Source: Neobacillus bataviensis (GTDB lineage: Bacteria > Bacillota > Bacilli > Bacillales_B > DSM-18226). Taken from it: a stretch of 64,000 nucleotides of DNA. This document shows positions 19,659 to 28,919 of this stretch, in pieces. The notes under the pieces are model-generated. The model saw nothing but the letters and a program-made list of their open reading frames with translations. It did no database searches and was not told the origin of the DNA. Numbering within the stretch: position 1 is the stretch's first letter; each line of letters starts with the position of its first letter. The stretch spans positions 682,001 to 746,000 of the forward strand of contig NZ_JAHXYW010000001.1 in the NCBI RefSeq assembly GCF_019969725.1, given 5' to 3'. Made by a program: the position numbers and the translations under genes.

Positions 19659-20474
19659 TTACCCCAGTCGTCCCTGTTCTTCTAGGCGCTTTATTCTTTC
19701 CTGCAGCGTTTCAGATTTACTATGTTTTTTCACTTCACTTTTATGTATTCGTGTTAAAATCGCCGTTTCGTAATATGCCATGCTATTAATCGTTCCATGT
19801 GGGTTATTTTTTATGTAATTTAAATACGTCTCATCCATCCAGTCTAACAGCATTTCTAACGCAATATTTTGCTTAGCAACTCTCTCCAATGCATTAATGT
19901 CCTTTGCAGACAAGACCCTGCCCCGGTTTCGAAGTTTAATAAACCGTTCAGTAATGGCATTTTTTCTCGATTCATATTCCCCTCCCGTCTGGAGGGAACT
20001 CACCTGATCATCTTCATTTTTTTCTTTCTCTTTATTCTCTATTTCTTGATTTAGTTGCACATTCGTTTCGTGCATGTTTCCCGGTTGTTGCATCATCGTT
20101 CCGCGAATGGGAGGGCAAAAAAAATCAATATTTCCGCCATTTTGAATGTCCTCGTACCGCAGCACGGTAAATAGAGTTCCAATGCTTAACTCTTCTGTGG
20201 CGATCAAGCCTTTTTTGACCAGTTTATCAGCAGCCCGCTTAATTGTACTTTTTGAATACAGCTTCTCACCTCTGCCTTCCCGGTACCCAAGGTCTTCTAC
20301 TAGTTTCGAATATGCCCTGATGTATTGCCCTTTCTTCAAAGGAATCCCACAAACCCTTTTTTCATCTTCCCGTGATGCCTGTATCAACAACAGCAAAAAT
20401 AATCGAAACGGAACAACCTCTTGCCACAATTCTGTCTCCAGCACATCCCGATATAATTTCACCCAACCGCACAT
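19659..20474 (-). CDS. Phage replication initiator-like protein
   Basis: 271 residues. The N-terminal half (GWVKLYRDVLETELWQEV and SKSTIKRAADKLVKKGLI, a winged-helix-like region about 75-93) resembles replisome organizer/DnaD-type proteins of Gram-positive phages; the C-terminal half is charged and ends in a coiled-coil-like SETLQERIKRLEEQGRLG. Position directly upstream of G39P- and DnaB-like genes fits a G38P-like origin-binding initiator. I cannot identify the origin. No other phage genes adjoin it. Confidence 0.7.
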   Translation of the reverse strand: MCGWVKLYRDVLETELWQEVVPFRLFLLLLIQASREDEKRVCGIPLKKGQYIRAYSKLVEDLGYREGRGEKLYSKSTIKRAADKLVKKGLIATEELSIGTLFTVLRYEDIQNGGNIDFFCPPIRGTMMQQPGNMHETNVQLNQEIENKEKEKNEDDQVSSLQTGGEYESRKNAITERFIKLRNRGRVLSAKDINALERVAKQNIALEMLLDWMDETYLNYIKNNPHGTINSMAYYETAILTRIHKSEVKKHSKSETLQERIKRLEEQGRLG

Positions 20475-20529
20475 ATCCTGTCACCTCTTATTTCTTATTT
20501 CATTACCTATATAGAAAAGTAGAGGGGAA

Positions 20530-20710
20530 ATGGTCAGGGTTACGGAAAATATTTTTTTGACCTTTTTGTGAACTGGTGAAAGTGTTAGCCAACAAACAGT
20601 ACTACATTGCACATGAAAAAATTCCGCTAAGATATTGATTAGCGGAATAAAATAAATATTTATCTATTTAGGCTTTCGCACTCATGTCTCAAGCAGTTTT
20701 GAAGTTTGCT
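20530..20710. repeat. Dispersed repeat copy A with selC-derived core (fossil attachment site)
   Basis: About 180 bp that align with 40819-40988. They share ACTGGTGAAAGTG, ACAGTACTACATTGCA, a terminator-like hairpin (ATTCCGCTAA ... TTAGCGGAAT) and end in TCTCAAGCAGTTTTGAAG (20687-20704), which is the anticodon/variable-arm part of the selenocysteine-tRNA-like repeat at 48011. The sequence right of it (20705-20750) aligns with 48071-48117. So this copy has both arms and only the tRNA core, the layout expected of a phage-side attachment site (inference). Confidence 0.6.
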
Positions 20711-20850
20711 TACATATGTTTTTCTAGGACCTTGATGTATCCTAAAGTATCTTTTATCACCTTGTCGAATCTTCATGGGGGATTCGAACACAAATCTATT
20801 TTGTTTCGGCACCAATGGGTTTGGCGCGGGTAAAATAAAAGACTACAAGT
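20711..20850. other. Right arm of copy A with recombinase-site-like motifs
   Basis: TGTTTTTCTAG and the following ATGTA-AAGTAT stretch match the right side of the repeat at 48074-48117. Further right are CGGCACCA (20807-20814) and TTGGCGCGG, similar to the TGGCACCA motifs at 48178-48197. No gene is present between the replication cassette and the YwaF-like gene. Confidence 0.45.
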
Positions 20851-20922
20851 TACTTTAATTATAATATTTCACGAACTTTTAACAAAAGTTGTTTCTCTTT
20901 AGGAAATGTCTTAATATTCAAG

Positions 20923-21693
20923 TTATATATTTAAACGCTTGCTTTGGTGATTGGCTCCTTTATTTTCGGGAATAATGTTGTAAATTGTATAGATTGAAAG
21001 CATGATGGCTGTTGCAATTGAAAGAACCAGGAGATTGTAGATTGGGTTAATGGTTAGCCCAAAAACACGATAATTTGTTCCCCAGTTATAAAATGTTTCC
21101 AATGGAGTTCCAGGCTCAGGTATTACACTGTAGAAATAAAATGAAGGCACACCATGACTAATGAAGATGTTATTGAGGACGATTGTAATCAAAAAGTAAG
21201 CTGCTAAAATCGCAAAACTTTTCAAGAAATCTTTGAAATTAATTTTTGGTCTGTAGATATATATCAAGTACAGGGCACCTATTACGATAAACACATGTAA
21301 TATCACGTAACAAATGGCACTCACTTCAAATAAGCTAGAGTAATGGACTAATGGATCGGCGAATACTAATGAAATATAGCCAGCTGGCAATGACAACGTA
21401 ATGGCAATCAATGATAAATATCTGTTTCTGGTAAAAATCGCTCCCGGTACAATCAACCAAGCAGACAAATGGCATAATTGCAATGGGATTAAATCGGATA
21501 CCACATTCCCCATAAAGAAATTATTTATATTCCTAATGACCATAAATAGTATTAAAATACCAGCCATTACCTTGCCAACTAAATGCTGTTTTTCAAAACT
21601 TTTCCCTCTCATCACTTTGATGATGACACAAGTAATAATAATCGGAGAAATCATTAAGATGTAATGCGGCCAAGTATACATTTCAAAATGCAT
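20923..21693 (-). CDS. YwaF/TMEM164-like integral membrane protein
   Basis: 256 residues with about seven membrane spans. The family pattern (TIGR02206, YwaF of Bacillus subtilis) is seen in LIPLQLCHLSAWL (about 69-81) and TFYNWGTNYRVFG (about 199-211). Function of bacterial members is unknown. GGGGGAAAG precedes the ATG. It stands alone between repeat copy A and a 700-bp gap, with no operon partner. Confidence 0.82.
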   Translation of the reverse strand: MHFEMYTWPHYILMISPIIITCVIIKVMRGKSFEKQHLVGKVMAGILILFMVIRNINNFFMGNVVSDLIPLQLCHLSAWLIVPGAIFTRNRYLSLIAITLSLPAGYISLVFADPLVHYSSLFEVSAICYVILHVFIVIGALYLIYIYRPKINFKDFLKSFAILAAYFLITIVLNNIFISHGVPSFYFYSVIPEPGTPLETFYNWGTNYRVFGLTINPIYNLLVLSIATAIMLSIYTIYNIIPENKGANHQSKRLNI

Positions 21694-22233
21694 AACCTTT
21701 CCCCCTTCACCTTAAGGTAGAGCCGATTTCATTTCAAATTTACTGTTGCACATTTAGCTGATCAATTACCTTGCTTCAAAAAACAACTTTTCCTTCACTA
21801 TTTAGTTTATTTATGATTTTAGAATTATTATGCCTACATACAAGCTCAAAACATGCTAGAACGAAAATCACAGATATAATTACCCTTGTTAAGTCTTGAC
21901 CAAGGCAATCTTATAACCATAGAAAGTGAATCTGATACCCTTAAATTGTACGAGTGGCTTAACTCTCAGACTGCTTAAACCACATAAACCGTTCAAACAT
22001 CCAACTCATTTTTTTCGATAGTGTAACTCTTCCATGTTTCCTTAGACCCTTATCTATGCAAAAACCCCCAAATATAATATTTGAAGGTTCTGAACACACA
22101 CACTTTTGGCTTCTCAGTTTCTCATAGTTTCGTTCAAAACGAGCAAAAGACCGTGGTGGTGAGAAGTTATGTAATTGATTGAAATTGTTTTTTGGCGGGA
22201 CATCGTATTAGCCCTCCACCAATTTTATATAGA
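21694..22233. other. Intergenic region with a short orphan coding fragment
   Basis: No complete gene. A plus-strand open stretch of 32 codons ending at 21978 (reading LITIESESDTLKLYEWLN and then a stop) looks like the tail of a lost gene; I cannot assign it. A weak hairpin lies near 22064-22090. Confidence 0.4.
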
Positions 22234-22235
22234 AG

Positions 22236-22259
22236 AAAAAACCCTCTTCATAAGAAGAG
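22236..22259 (-). terminator. Terminator of the oligopeptide ABC transporter operon
   Basis: On the minus strand CTCTTC and GAAGAG pair around a four-base loop (22244-22259) followed by GG and six T (complement of 22236-22241). It lies about 150 bases after the last transporter gene. Confidence 0.7.
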
Positions 22260-22410
22260 AGCCCGTTTCCTTATTATATCTACTTTTCAAAAATTACCTT
22301 GAAGGTTGCCGGGCTTCATCGGGCCTAATCCCTCCGCCACTCTGGATAAGAGAATATAAAACTCAATTATTTTGTTTGCGGCCCAATCTCTTTTTATTAA
22401 ACTCTCGTAC

Positions 22411-23379
22411 CTAGAAGGTTGCACTTAGTAACTCATTGGCTCTGCAACATGCGCAGAAATGACTATTTCCAAAATCCTTGAGCTCTAGATCTTGTCCTAC
22501 ACATTTTTCCTGAGCATACAAACATCGTTTTGCAAACCTACAACCAGGTTCTGGATCAATTGGACTTGTAAGTTCTCCAATCAGTTTTACTCGCTGCATC
22601 TTTTGACGTATGTTTGGGGCGGGTATTGCAGAAAGCAATGCTTGTGTATAGGGATGAACAGTCTTTTTAAACAATTCATCTGATTCTGCAATTTCAACAA
22701 GCTGTCCAAGATACATAACCGCTATCTTGTCTGAAAAATATTTTACGACGGATAAATCATGGGTGATAAATAGATAAGTCAGCCCATATTCAGCCTGAAG
22801 GTCCTTAAGCAAATTCAGAACCTGGGCCTGAATCGAAACATCCAAAGAAGATACTGGTTCATCGCAAACAATAAACTGTGGATTCAAGGAAAGTGCCCTT
22901 GCAATTCCAACACGCTGCCGCCGTCCCCCATCAAGTTCGTGGGGATAAGAATTGATAAATCTTTTACTTAATCCAACAACATCCATTAAACGTCTGACTT
23001 CGGAATCAAGTTCCGCCCGCTTTACTTTTTTATAGATTAAGAGCGGTTCTCCAATAATTTCACCAATGGACATCCTCGGATTTAGTGAGGCAAACGGGTC
23101 CTGAAAAATAATTTGTAGATCTTTTCGCAAGTCATGAATCTGCTTCTTATTCATTTTACAGATGTCTTGCCCATTGAAGAGTATTTCCCCGCTTGTCGCT
23201 TGATGAAGCCCTAATATTAAGCGTCCTATTGTTGACTTCCCGCAGCCTGATTCGCCTACAAGCCCCAATGTTTGACCGCGCTTAATACTGAAAGAAACAT
23301 CATCGACGGCATGAAGTGTTCCGTTTTTCGATTTAAAATGCTTTTTAAGGTTCTTAACCTCCAGAATATTATCTGACAT
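22411..23379 (-). CDS. Oligopeptide/dipeptide ABC transporter ATPase (OppF/DppF-like)
   Basis: 322 residues from the ATG at 23379, chosen over the upstream frame start (23412) because GGAGGAAG precedes it. Walker A is [12 protein letters not shown] (about 43-54), Walker B is [13 protein letters not shown] (about 162-174), and the C-terminal oligopeptide extension contains [14 protein letters not shown], a cysteine cluster typical of OppF. The ABC signature reads [10 protein letters not shown] rather than the usual LSGGQRQRVG. The start overlaps the end of the OppD-like gene. With its partner it powers peptide or peptide-like solute uptake. Confidence 0.95.
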   Translation of the reverse strand: MSDNILEVKNLKKHFKSKNGTLHAVDDVSFSIKRGQTLGLVGESGCGKSTIGRLILGLHQATSGEILFNGQDICKMNKKQIHDLRKDLQIIFQDPFASLNPRMSIGEIIGEPLLIYKKVKRAELDSEVRRLMDVVGLSKRFINSYPHELDGGRRQRVGIARALSLNPQFIVCDEPVSSLDVSIQAQVLNLLKDLQAEYGLTYLFITHDLSVVKYFSDKIAVMYLGQLVEIAESDELFKKTVHPYTQALLSAIPAPNIRQKMQRVKLIGELTSPIDPEPGCRFAKRCLYAQEKCVGQDLELKDFGNSHFCACCRANELLSATF

Positions 23380-24382
23380 AATTGACTTCCTCCATAAACT
23401 CAGTAGAATCAAGCTTGCCCTCGTGGATAAGACATTTCACTATATGAGTTCCGGCAACATTCGTCATTGCCGGTTTCATTTTCGTACAGACTTCATTCAT
23501 GTGCGGGCAACGCGGATGGAATTTACAACCCGACGGCAAGTTTGTAGGATCCGGCATCTGCCCTTTTATCGGCTTTAATCTATCAACCTTTTCATCCAGC
23601 GTAGGAATGGATCTAAAAAGGCCTATCGTATATGGATGTTTTGGACTTTCAAAAACTTCTTCAACCGTTCCGATTTCTACAATCTCACCTGCATACATAA
23701 TGGCGACTCTGTCACATACCTGAGCAACGACCCCAAGGTCATGCGTAATGAGAAGAAGCGAAGTGTTTAACTTTACTTTCAAATCATTCATCAATTCCAG
23801 CACCTGTGCCTGAATCGTTACATCCAGTGCAGTCGTTGGTTCATCCGCCAAAATAAGCTTTGGTGAACATGCGATACTCATGGCGATGACAACACGCTGC
23901 TTCATTCCCCCTGAAAATTGATGTGGAAATTCATCAAAACGATCCTTAGGAATACCGACCATTTCCAACATATCAGCGGCCTTTTGCTGCGCCTCGACTT
24001 TACTGCATTTCTCATGGAGATAAATCACTTCCGCAATTTGGTCGCCAACGGAATAAACAGGATTAAGGCTTGTCATAGGATCTTGGAAAATCATTGATAT
24101 TTTATTACCTCGAATATGACGCAGAAAATCCTTTTTTGCTTTTAGAAGGTCTATACCTTCAAAAAAAATTTCACCGCTGGTTGTTTTGCCTGGGGGGTCA
24201 GCAACAAGCTGCAAAATGCTGAGTGCTGTTGTTGACTTGCCTGCGCCTGTCTCCCCCACCAGACCAAGGCTTTCTCCGGCATTTAAACTCAAATCAAGGG
24301 AGTTAACTGCATAAACGATCTCATCATCCGTTCTATACTCAACATTAAGATTCTTAATTTCAAGTAGTTTACTATCAGTCAT
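23369..24382 (-). CDS. Oligopeptide/dipeptide ABC transporter ATPase (OppD/DppD-like)
   Basis: 337 residues: Walker [13 protein letters not shown] (about 41-52), a normal signature FSGGMKQRV (about 156-164), Walker [13 protein letters not shown], and the C-terminal oligo_HPY extension with [19 protein letters not shown] lies before the ATG, and 10 bases separate it from the OppC-like gene. It pairs with the OppF-like ATPase whose signature is altered, so this subunit probably forms the canonical hydrolysis site. Confidence 0.96.
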   Translation of the reverse strand: MTDSKLLEIKNLNVEYRTDDEIVYAVNSLDLSLNAGESLGLVGETGAGKSTTALSILQLVADPPGKTTSGEIFFEGIDLLKAKKDFLRHIRGNKISMIFQDPMTSLNPVYSVGDQIAEVIYLHEKCSKVEAQQKAADMLEMVGIPKDRFDEFPHQFSGGMKQRVVIAMSIACSPKLILADEPTTALDVTIQAQVLELMNDLKVKLNTSLLLITHDLGVVAQVCDRVAIMYAGEIVEIGTVEEVFESPKHPYTIGLFRSIPTLDEKVDRLKPIKGQMPDPTNLPSGCKFHPRCPHMNEVCTKMKPAMTNVAGTHIVKCLIHEGKLDSTEFMEEVNYVR

Positions 24383-24391
24383 AGTTACCTC

Positions 24392-25300
24392 CTAATTTTT
24401 CAATTTAGGGTCCAATGCATCACGCAATCCATCCCCAAGTAGATTGAGAGAAAGAATGGTTAACATAATCGCTATGCCGGGGAAAGCGCAAATCCACCAT
24501 GCATATCGTATATACTGCCGGCCCCCACTGAGCATGGCGCCCCATTCTGGAGCAGGAGGTTGAATACCGAGGCCGATGAAGCTTAAGGCGGCAATTTCTA
24601 ATATCGAACCAGCAATACACAAAGTTGCTTGAACGATTACTGGGGCCATAGAATTGGGAATGATGTGTTTAAAAATAATTCGCACATCATTTGCACCAAT
24701 CGCTCTAGCCGCTTCAATAAACTCTTCGTTACGAATGGACAAAACAGAGGCCCTTACGATTCTAGCAAATGGAGGTATATTTGCTATACTTATAGCAATT
24801 AACAAATTCCTCAAACTTGGGCCAAGCGCAGCTACAATGGCAATAGATAATAAGATACCGGGGATGGCTAGAAAAATATCCATAATCCGCATGATAATAT
24901 TGTCGACCCTTTTACTCCCATAACCAGAAATGGCCCCAATTAAACCACCTACAACCGTTGCAATTAGTATGGTTGTAAACGCGATTGGGATTGAAACTCT
25001 CGCTCCATGAACGATTCTTGCGAGAATATCTCTCCCTAATTCATCAGTCCCAAGCCAATGTTTTGCTGATGGTGGTTGCAGCCTCTCTGCGGCGTTTTGT
25101 TGAATCACTACTGTGTTATAATCAAATAAAACATTTGCAAAAGCGGCCGAAAGAATGATAAAAGTTAATATAACTAAGCCGGCAACTGCCAGTTTATTCT
25201 TCCTCAAGCGTTTCCAGATAGAAACCAACTGGGACTTTTTTTTCTTTTCCGGTAATATTTCAGATCTTTGGTTCTTACTCGGTATTATGGTTGTATTCAT
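24392..25300 (-). CDS. ABC transporter permease (OppC/DppC-like)
   Basis: 302 residues with a cytosolic N-terminal tail, the OppC N-terminal span, and five further membrane spans. The EAA loop EAARAIGANDVRIIFKHIIP (about 196-215) and the family motif HWLGTDELGRDILARIVHG are clear. It is four bases downstream of the OppB-like gene and makes the translocation pore with it. Confidence 0.95.
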   Translation of the reverse strand: MNTTIIPSKNQRSEILPEKKKKSQLVSIWKRLRKNKLAVAGLVILTFIILSAAFANVLFDYNTVVIQQNAAERLQPPSAKHWLGTDELGRDILARIVHGARVSIPIAFTTILIATVVGGLIGAISGYGSKRVDNIIMRIMDIFLAIPGILLSIAIVAALGPSLRNLLIAISIANIPPFARIVRASVLSIRNEEFIEAARAIGANDVRIIFKHIIPNSMAPVIVQATLCIAGSILEIAALSFIGLGIQPPAPEWGAMLSGGRQYIRYAWWICAFPGIAIMLTILSLNLLGDGLRDALDPKLKN

Positions 25301-25303
25301 TCC

Positions 25304-26242
25304 CTACACCCTCTTCGCCTTGTACTGTGCTCTAATACGCGGATCAAAAAATGCGTACATGATATCAGTGCCTAGATTAATAACCGTAAACATTGCTGCT
25401 TTAATAAGGACAAGTGATAATACAATAGGCGTATCTTTTAATTGAATTGCCTCAACTAGAAGTCTTCCAATTCCAGGCCATGAAAAAACAGTCTCTATAA
25501 CCACAGCGCCGCTAATAAGAAAACCAAACTGCAACCCCGAAATGGTAATAATCGGTATCATCGCATTTCGAAGCGCATGTTTAATAATTACTTTATACTC
25601 CTTGAGTCCCTTGGCACGTGCTGTTCTGACATAGTCCTGCCTGATTGTTTCCAAAAGGGAAGAACGTGTCATTCGTGTAATTATGGCAAGCGAGTTTGTA
25701 CCTAAAGCAATTGCCGGTAGAACCAAGGACTTTACCCCACTGAATTCTGAAGATGGAAACCACCCTAAACCTGCGGCAAATATTATGATTAACATTAACC
25801 CAAACCAAAAGTTTGGCATTGAAACTCCTATTAAAGCTGTAAATGTTGACGTTGAATCAAATATTGAATTTTGCTTAGCTGCTGAAATAGTTCCCAATAT
25901 AATTCCTACCACAATAGCAAAAATTAATGCAGCGATGGCAAGAACGAGGGTATTTGGAAATCTCGCCAGAATTTCATCAAGTACTGGTTGCTTTGTTGAA
26001 TAAGAAATACCAAAATCACCTTGAACAGCATTTCCAATATAATTTAAATAACGGACAATAAATGGCTTATCGAGACCGAGCTCTTTCGTCATCTCAGCAT
26101 GCGCCTCAGGTGTATAGTTATCACCTAAATACATCTCAACAGGATCACCAGGAGTAAGATCCATAATGGAAAATACAATGAAACTTACTCCCAATAATAC
26201 TGGAATCAGCATGGCAAGCCTGCGTAGAATAAATTTATGCAT
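25304..26242 (-). CDS. ABC transporter permease (OppB/DppB-like)
   Basis: 312 residues with six spans. The N-terminus (RRLAMLIPVLLGVSFIVF) is typical of OppB, followed by DLTPGDPVEMYLG and the EAA loop VRTARAKGLKEYKVIIKHAL (about 206-225). It follows the binding-protein gene across a 112-bp gap that holds a long hairpin. Confidence 0.95.
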   Translation of the reverse strand: MHKFILRRLAMLIPVLLGVSFIVFSIMDLTPGDPVEMYLGDNYTPEAHAEMTKELGLDKPFIVRYLNYIGNAVQGDFGISYSTKQPVLDEILARFPNTLVLAIAALIFAIVVGIILGTISAAKQNSIFDSTSTFTALIGVSMPNFWFGLMLIIIFAAGLGWFPSSEFSGVKSLVLPAIALGTNSLAIITRMTRSSLLETIRQDYVRTARAKGLKEYKVIIKHALRNAMIPIITISGLQFGFLISGAVVIETVFSWPGIGRLLVEAIQLKDTPIVLSLVLIKAAMFTVINLGTDIMYAFFDPRIRAQYKAKRV

Positions 26243-26310
26243 CTGGCACCCCCTAAAAATCTAATTGACGTACCTGAAAAAATAAGCTTTTACGAGATTG
26301 ATAGTTTTTT

Positions 26311-26343
26311 AGTTACATGCCGATAGGATATCGGCATGTAACT
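26311..26343. other. Long perfect hairpin between binding-protein and permease genes
   Basis: A 15-bp perfect inverted repeat (26311-26325 with 26329-26343) encloses a three-base loop. On the minus strand it is followed by A residues rather than T, so it is not a standard terminator. In this position such hairpins usually stabilise the upstream binding-protein mRNA and lower permease expression (family-wide knowledge; inference here). Confidence 0.65.
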
Positions 26344-26354
26344 TAGAACAAACC

Positions 26355-27887
26355 TTATTTACCAAAATACGTCCCATAAATGTAATGCGTTTTTCCAGGA
26401 TATAAGCCGAAGCCGTTAACTTTTGACTGCATACCTGCATTTAAATGCTCAATGGCGATTGGGATAACGGGAACTTGGTCAGCCACAATTTTCTGTACGT
26501 CTGCATAAAGCTGCTTAGCTTCGTCGGGATCTGTTGTTTCACTTGCTTTATCTAACATTGCATCGACTTCTTTCGTTGCCCAGAACGAACGATTGCCTGA
26601 AAGTCCAAAGGCTTCAGAATGATAAATAGCTCTAAGCATACTATCAGGATCGATAGATGTTTTTGTCATAAAGAACAGGTCATGTTCACCCTTTCCTGTA
26701 GAAGAATAGAATGTTCCTGACTGCATCAACTTGATTTCAACATCAATCCCAATCTTACTAAGCTGCCCCTGAACTACTTCCGCAGCACTTTTTAGAACCT
26801 GGGTATCAGGAACCCAAAGCGTTGTCTTAAAGCCATTTGGGTGCCCAGCTTCAGCGAGCAAGCTTTTCGCTTTGTCTAAATTGTAATCATACTTAACGGT
26901 ATCGGGCACAGAACCAGAAAGGTTTGGTGGAAGCATGGTATTATGAGCCGGAGTTGCGGTACCATTAAAAACGATATCGATAATGTCCTTAGTGTTAAGT
27001 GCATAGGCGATTGCTTTTCTGACGCGAACATCATCAAGATTAGGCTTTTTGGTATTGAATCCAAGATAATTTACCGTTGTACTGGTAACTTCCTCCACTT
27101 TAAGATTTTTGTTATTCTTGACTTTATCCAAATCAGTAATTGCCAAATCATAAGCTAAGTCAATTTCGCCAGTTTCAAGACCGATAGATCTGTTGATTGC
27201 TTCAGGAATATGCTTGAAAATCAATTTCTTAATTTTGGGTTCGCCCTTGTAATAATCAGGAAATGCCTCTAAAACAACATCTCCACCTAGATCCCAAGAG
27301 ACAAACTTATATGGACCGGCACCAATGGGATGTTTATTAAAATCTTTATCACTCGTAGCTGCCTTTTTGCTTACTATTGCAGCTGCATCAAGTGTCAGCC
27401 TGTACAATAGAGCATTAAAAGGTTGTTTTGTCACAAGCTTAATTGTGTAATCATCAACAATAATGATGTCTTTGATAATGAGGTAATTGTAATTTACACC
27501 AGGACTTGCTATAGTTCGTTCAAGACTATATTTCACATCTTCAGCTTTCATTTCTTCCCCATTATGAAACTTGACACCCTTACGAAGATGGAAAACGGTT
27601 GTTGTTTCATTTTCTACTTCCCAAGATTCTGCAAGGGAAGGTACAATCTTCATATTATTATCAAGAGATACAAGACGGTCAAAAATCTGCGTTGTTATAC
27701 GGTATGTACCAACCGCGGCTTGAATCTGAGGATCCATATAAACTGGCGCATCTGGAACTCCAATCGTTAGAGTATCCTTTGTACTATTTGTGTCTTTTGC
27801 ACCATTTCCAGCTTGACTAGAACAACCGGCAAGAACACTGCCAAATAGAATAAGAACGATTAGCAAAACTGACATTTTTCGTCCCAT
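26355..27887 (-). CDS. Peptide/solute-binding lipoprotein of the ABC transporter (SBP family 5)
   Basis: 510 residues. A lipoprotein signal peptide with lipobox LAGC (Cys22) precedes an SBP_bac_5 domain with SLAESWEVENETTTVFHLRK (about 84-103) and FHNGEEMKAEDVKYSLERT (about 107-125). It would sit on the outer face of the membrane and deliver ligand to the permeases. It lies downstream of two TIM-barrel epimerase-like genes rather than peptidases, so the ligand may be a sugar-like or conjugated compound rather than a plain peptide (inference). Confidence 0.95.
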   Translation of the reverse strand: MGRKMSVLLIVLILFGSVLAGCSSQAGNGAKDTNSTKDTLTIGVPDAPVYMDPQIQAAVGTYRITTQIFDRLVSLDNNMKIVPSLAESWEVENETTTVFHLRKGVKFHNGEEMKAEDVKYSLERTIASPGVNYNYLIIKDIIIVDDYTIKLVTKQPFNALLYRLTLDAAAIVSKKAATSDKDFNKHPIGAGPYKFVSWDLGGDVVLEAFPDYYKGEPKIKKLIFKHIPEAINRSIGLETGEIDLAYDLAITDLDKVKNNKNLKVEEVTSTTVNYLGFNTKKPNLDDVRVRKAIAYALNTKDIIDIVFNGTATPAHNTMLPPNLSGSVPDTVKYDYNLDKAKSLLAEAGHPNGFKTTLWVPDTQVLKSAAEVVQGQLSKIGIDVEIKLMQSGTFYSSTGKGEHDLFFMTKTSIDPDSMLRAIYHSEAFGLSGNRSFWATKEVDAMLDKASETTDPDEAKQLYADVQKIVADQVPVIPIAIEHLNAGMQSKVNGFGLYPGKTHYIYGTYFGK

Positions 27888-27932
27888 TTCTTCATCCCCT
27901 TCTTTTTCTATTTATTTTGAGTTTCATAGATT

Positions 27933-28919
27933 CTAAATGGAATCTTGCAAAATTTTTGTTTGTCCTGTTAAAAACTTGGTAACGGAGCGTATTCGTTCAT
28001 CTATATTTCCCACTAGTGACTGCGGTGACTCGCAAAGTGGACTTCCCTTCGAAATCCATATTGCCAACTCAGTAATATCGATATCTGGATGATGTTCAAA
28101 CCAACCTTCGTTCCGAAACGGTATATCTAGTTCAGCACGGTGGATCTCTCCCCAATACCAGGCATCTGGATCACTTGCACTAATTCTGCTTATCAGGGCC
28201 GACCAGTCGATACACCCTTTTCCTATTGGAGAAAGTACTCGGGAGAATCCGCGTCCATTCCAAATAAGGCGTGCATCGTCAACATGGACTTGTCCAATGA
28301 GACCCGCAAGACGGTCTGCCGCTGCAATTGGATCCTCCATGCGGACGATAAGGTTTACGGGATCGAATGCAACGCAGAAAAGATCGGGATCGAGTACTTC
28401 AAGGAGTCGCCGAACCTCCCAAGAAGTGATTTCCTCGTGTGTCTTAATGAGCACTCGTGACCCTAGAGAACGGAGGTCGGGTTCAAGTCGTTTCAAAAAA
28501 GAGGAAACCTCTGCCAATTGATCTGACCAGGCAACCGAACGATTAAAGCGGTCTTCTTCCATACCAACAACCAGCATCACATTGGGTTGTCCGAGCTGGT
28601 GAGCTGCCTCCGTTAACTTTAGCAAACCTTTTGCAAGGTTCCCGTTTCCGACTTTCAATGCATCTGAGGATCGCTCTGGCCGGTATGGATTAACCATCCC
28701 GATTTGGAGTCCAAGCATGATGCCTGATTCCTGTGCGACTTGCCGGATGTCATCCAATTCCGACTGATCCAATGTCGGACTGGCATTCCGGGCGGTCCCA
28801 ATGAAACAACCTTTCAGTCCATGATGGAGCGCTTCCTGAATCGAATCCCGTACATCAAATGATGAACCGCAGAAATCCTTCGCGAATATTCCAACTTTCT
28901 TAGGCAACTTGTCAAGCAT
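27933..28919 (-). CDS. Sugar phosphate isomerase/epimerase-like TIM-barrel protein (second of a tandem pair)
   Basis: 328 residues from the ATG at 28919. The open frame runs on to 29105, but only from MLDKLPKKVGIFAKDF does the family fold begin; GGGGGG lies 10 bases upstream and the start overlaps the stop of the neighbouring paralogue. Likely metal ligands are in IKTHEEIT, VAFDPVN, GQVHVDD and WGEIH. It shares THEEIT and adjacent residues with the next gene, indicating tandem duplication. Family members isomerise or epimerise sugars and polyols; the substrate is unknown. Confidence 0.85.
   Translation of the reverse strand: MLDKLPKKVGIFAKDFCGSSFDVRDSIQEALHHGLKGCFIGTARNASPTLDQSELDDIRQVAQESGIMLGLQIGMVNPYRPERSSDALKVGNGNLAKGLLKLTEAAHQLGQPNVMLVVGMEEDRFNRSVAWSDQLAEVSSFLKRLEPDLRSLGSRVLIKTHEEITSWEVRRLLEVLDPDLFCVAFDPVNLIVRMEDPIAAADRLAGLIGQVHVDDARLIWNGRGFSRVLSPIGKGCIDWSALISRISASDPDAWYWGEIHRAELDIPFRNEGWFEHHPDIDITELAIWISKGSPLCESPQSLVGNIDERIRSVTKFLTGQTKILQDSI

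Noticed and set aside
20550..20575. CtsR-type heptad repeat
   Set aside because: TTTGACC is followed by a second heptad with several mismatches and no heat-shock gene is nearby.
22175..22414. 79-residue plus-strand open frame
   Set aside because: It runs through the terminator of the transporter operon and has no convincing ribosome site or protein-like composition.
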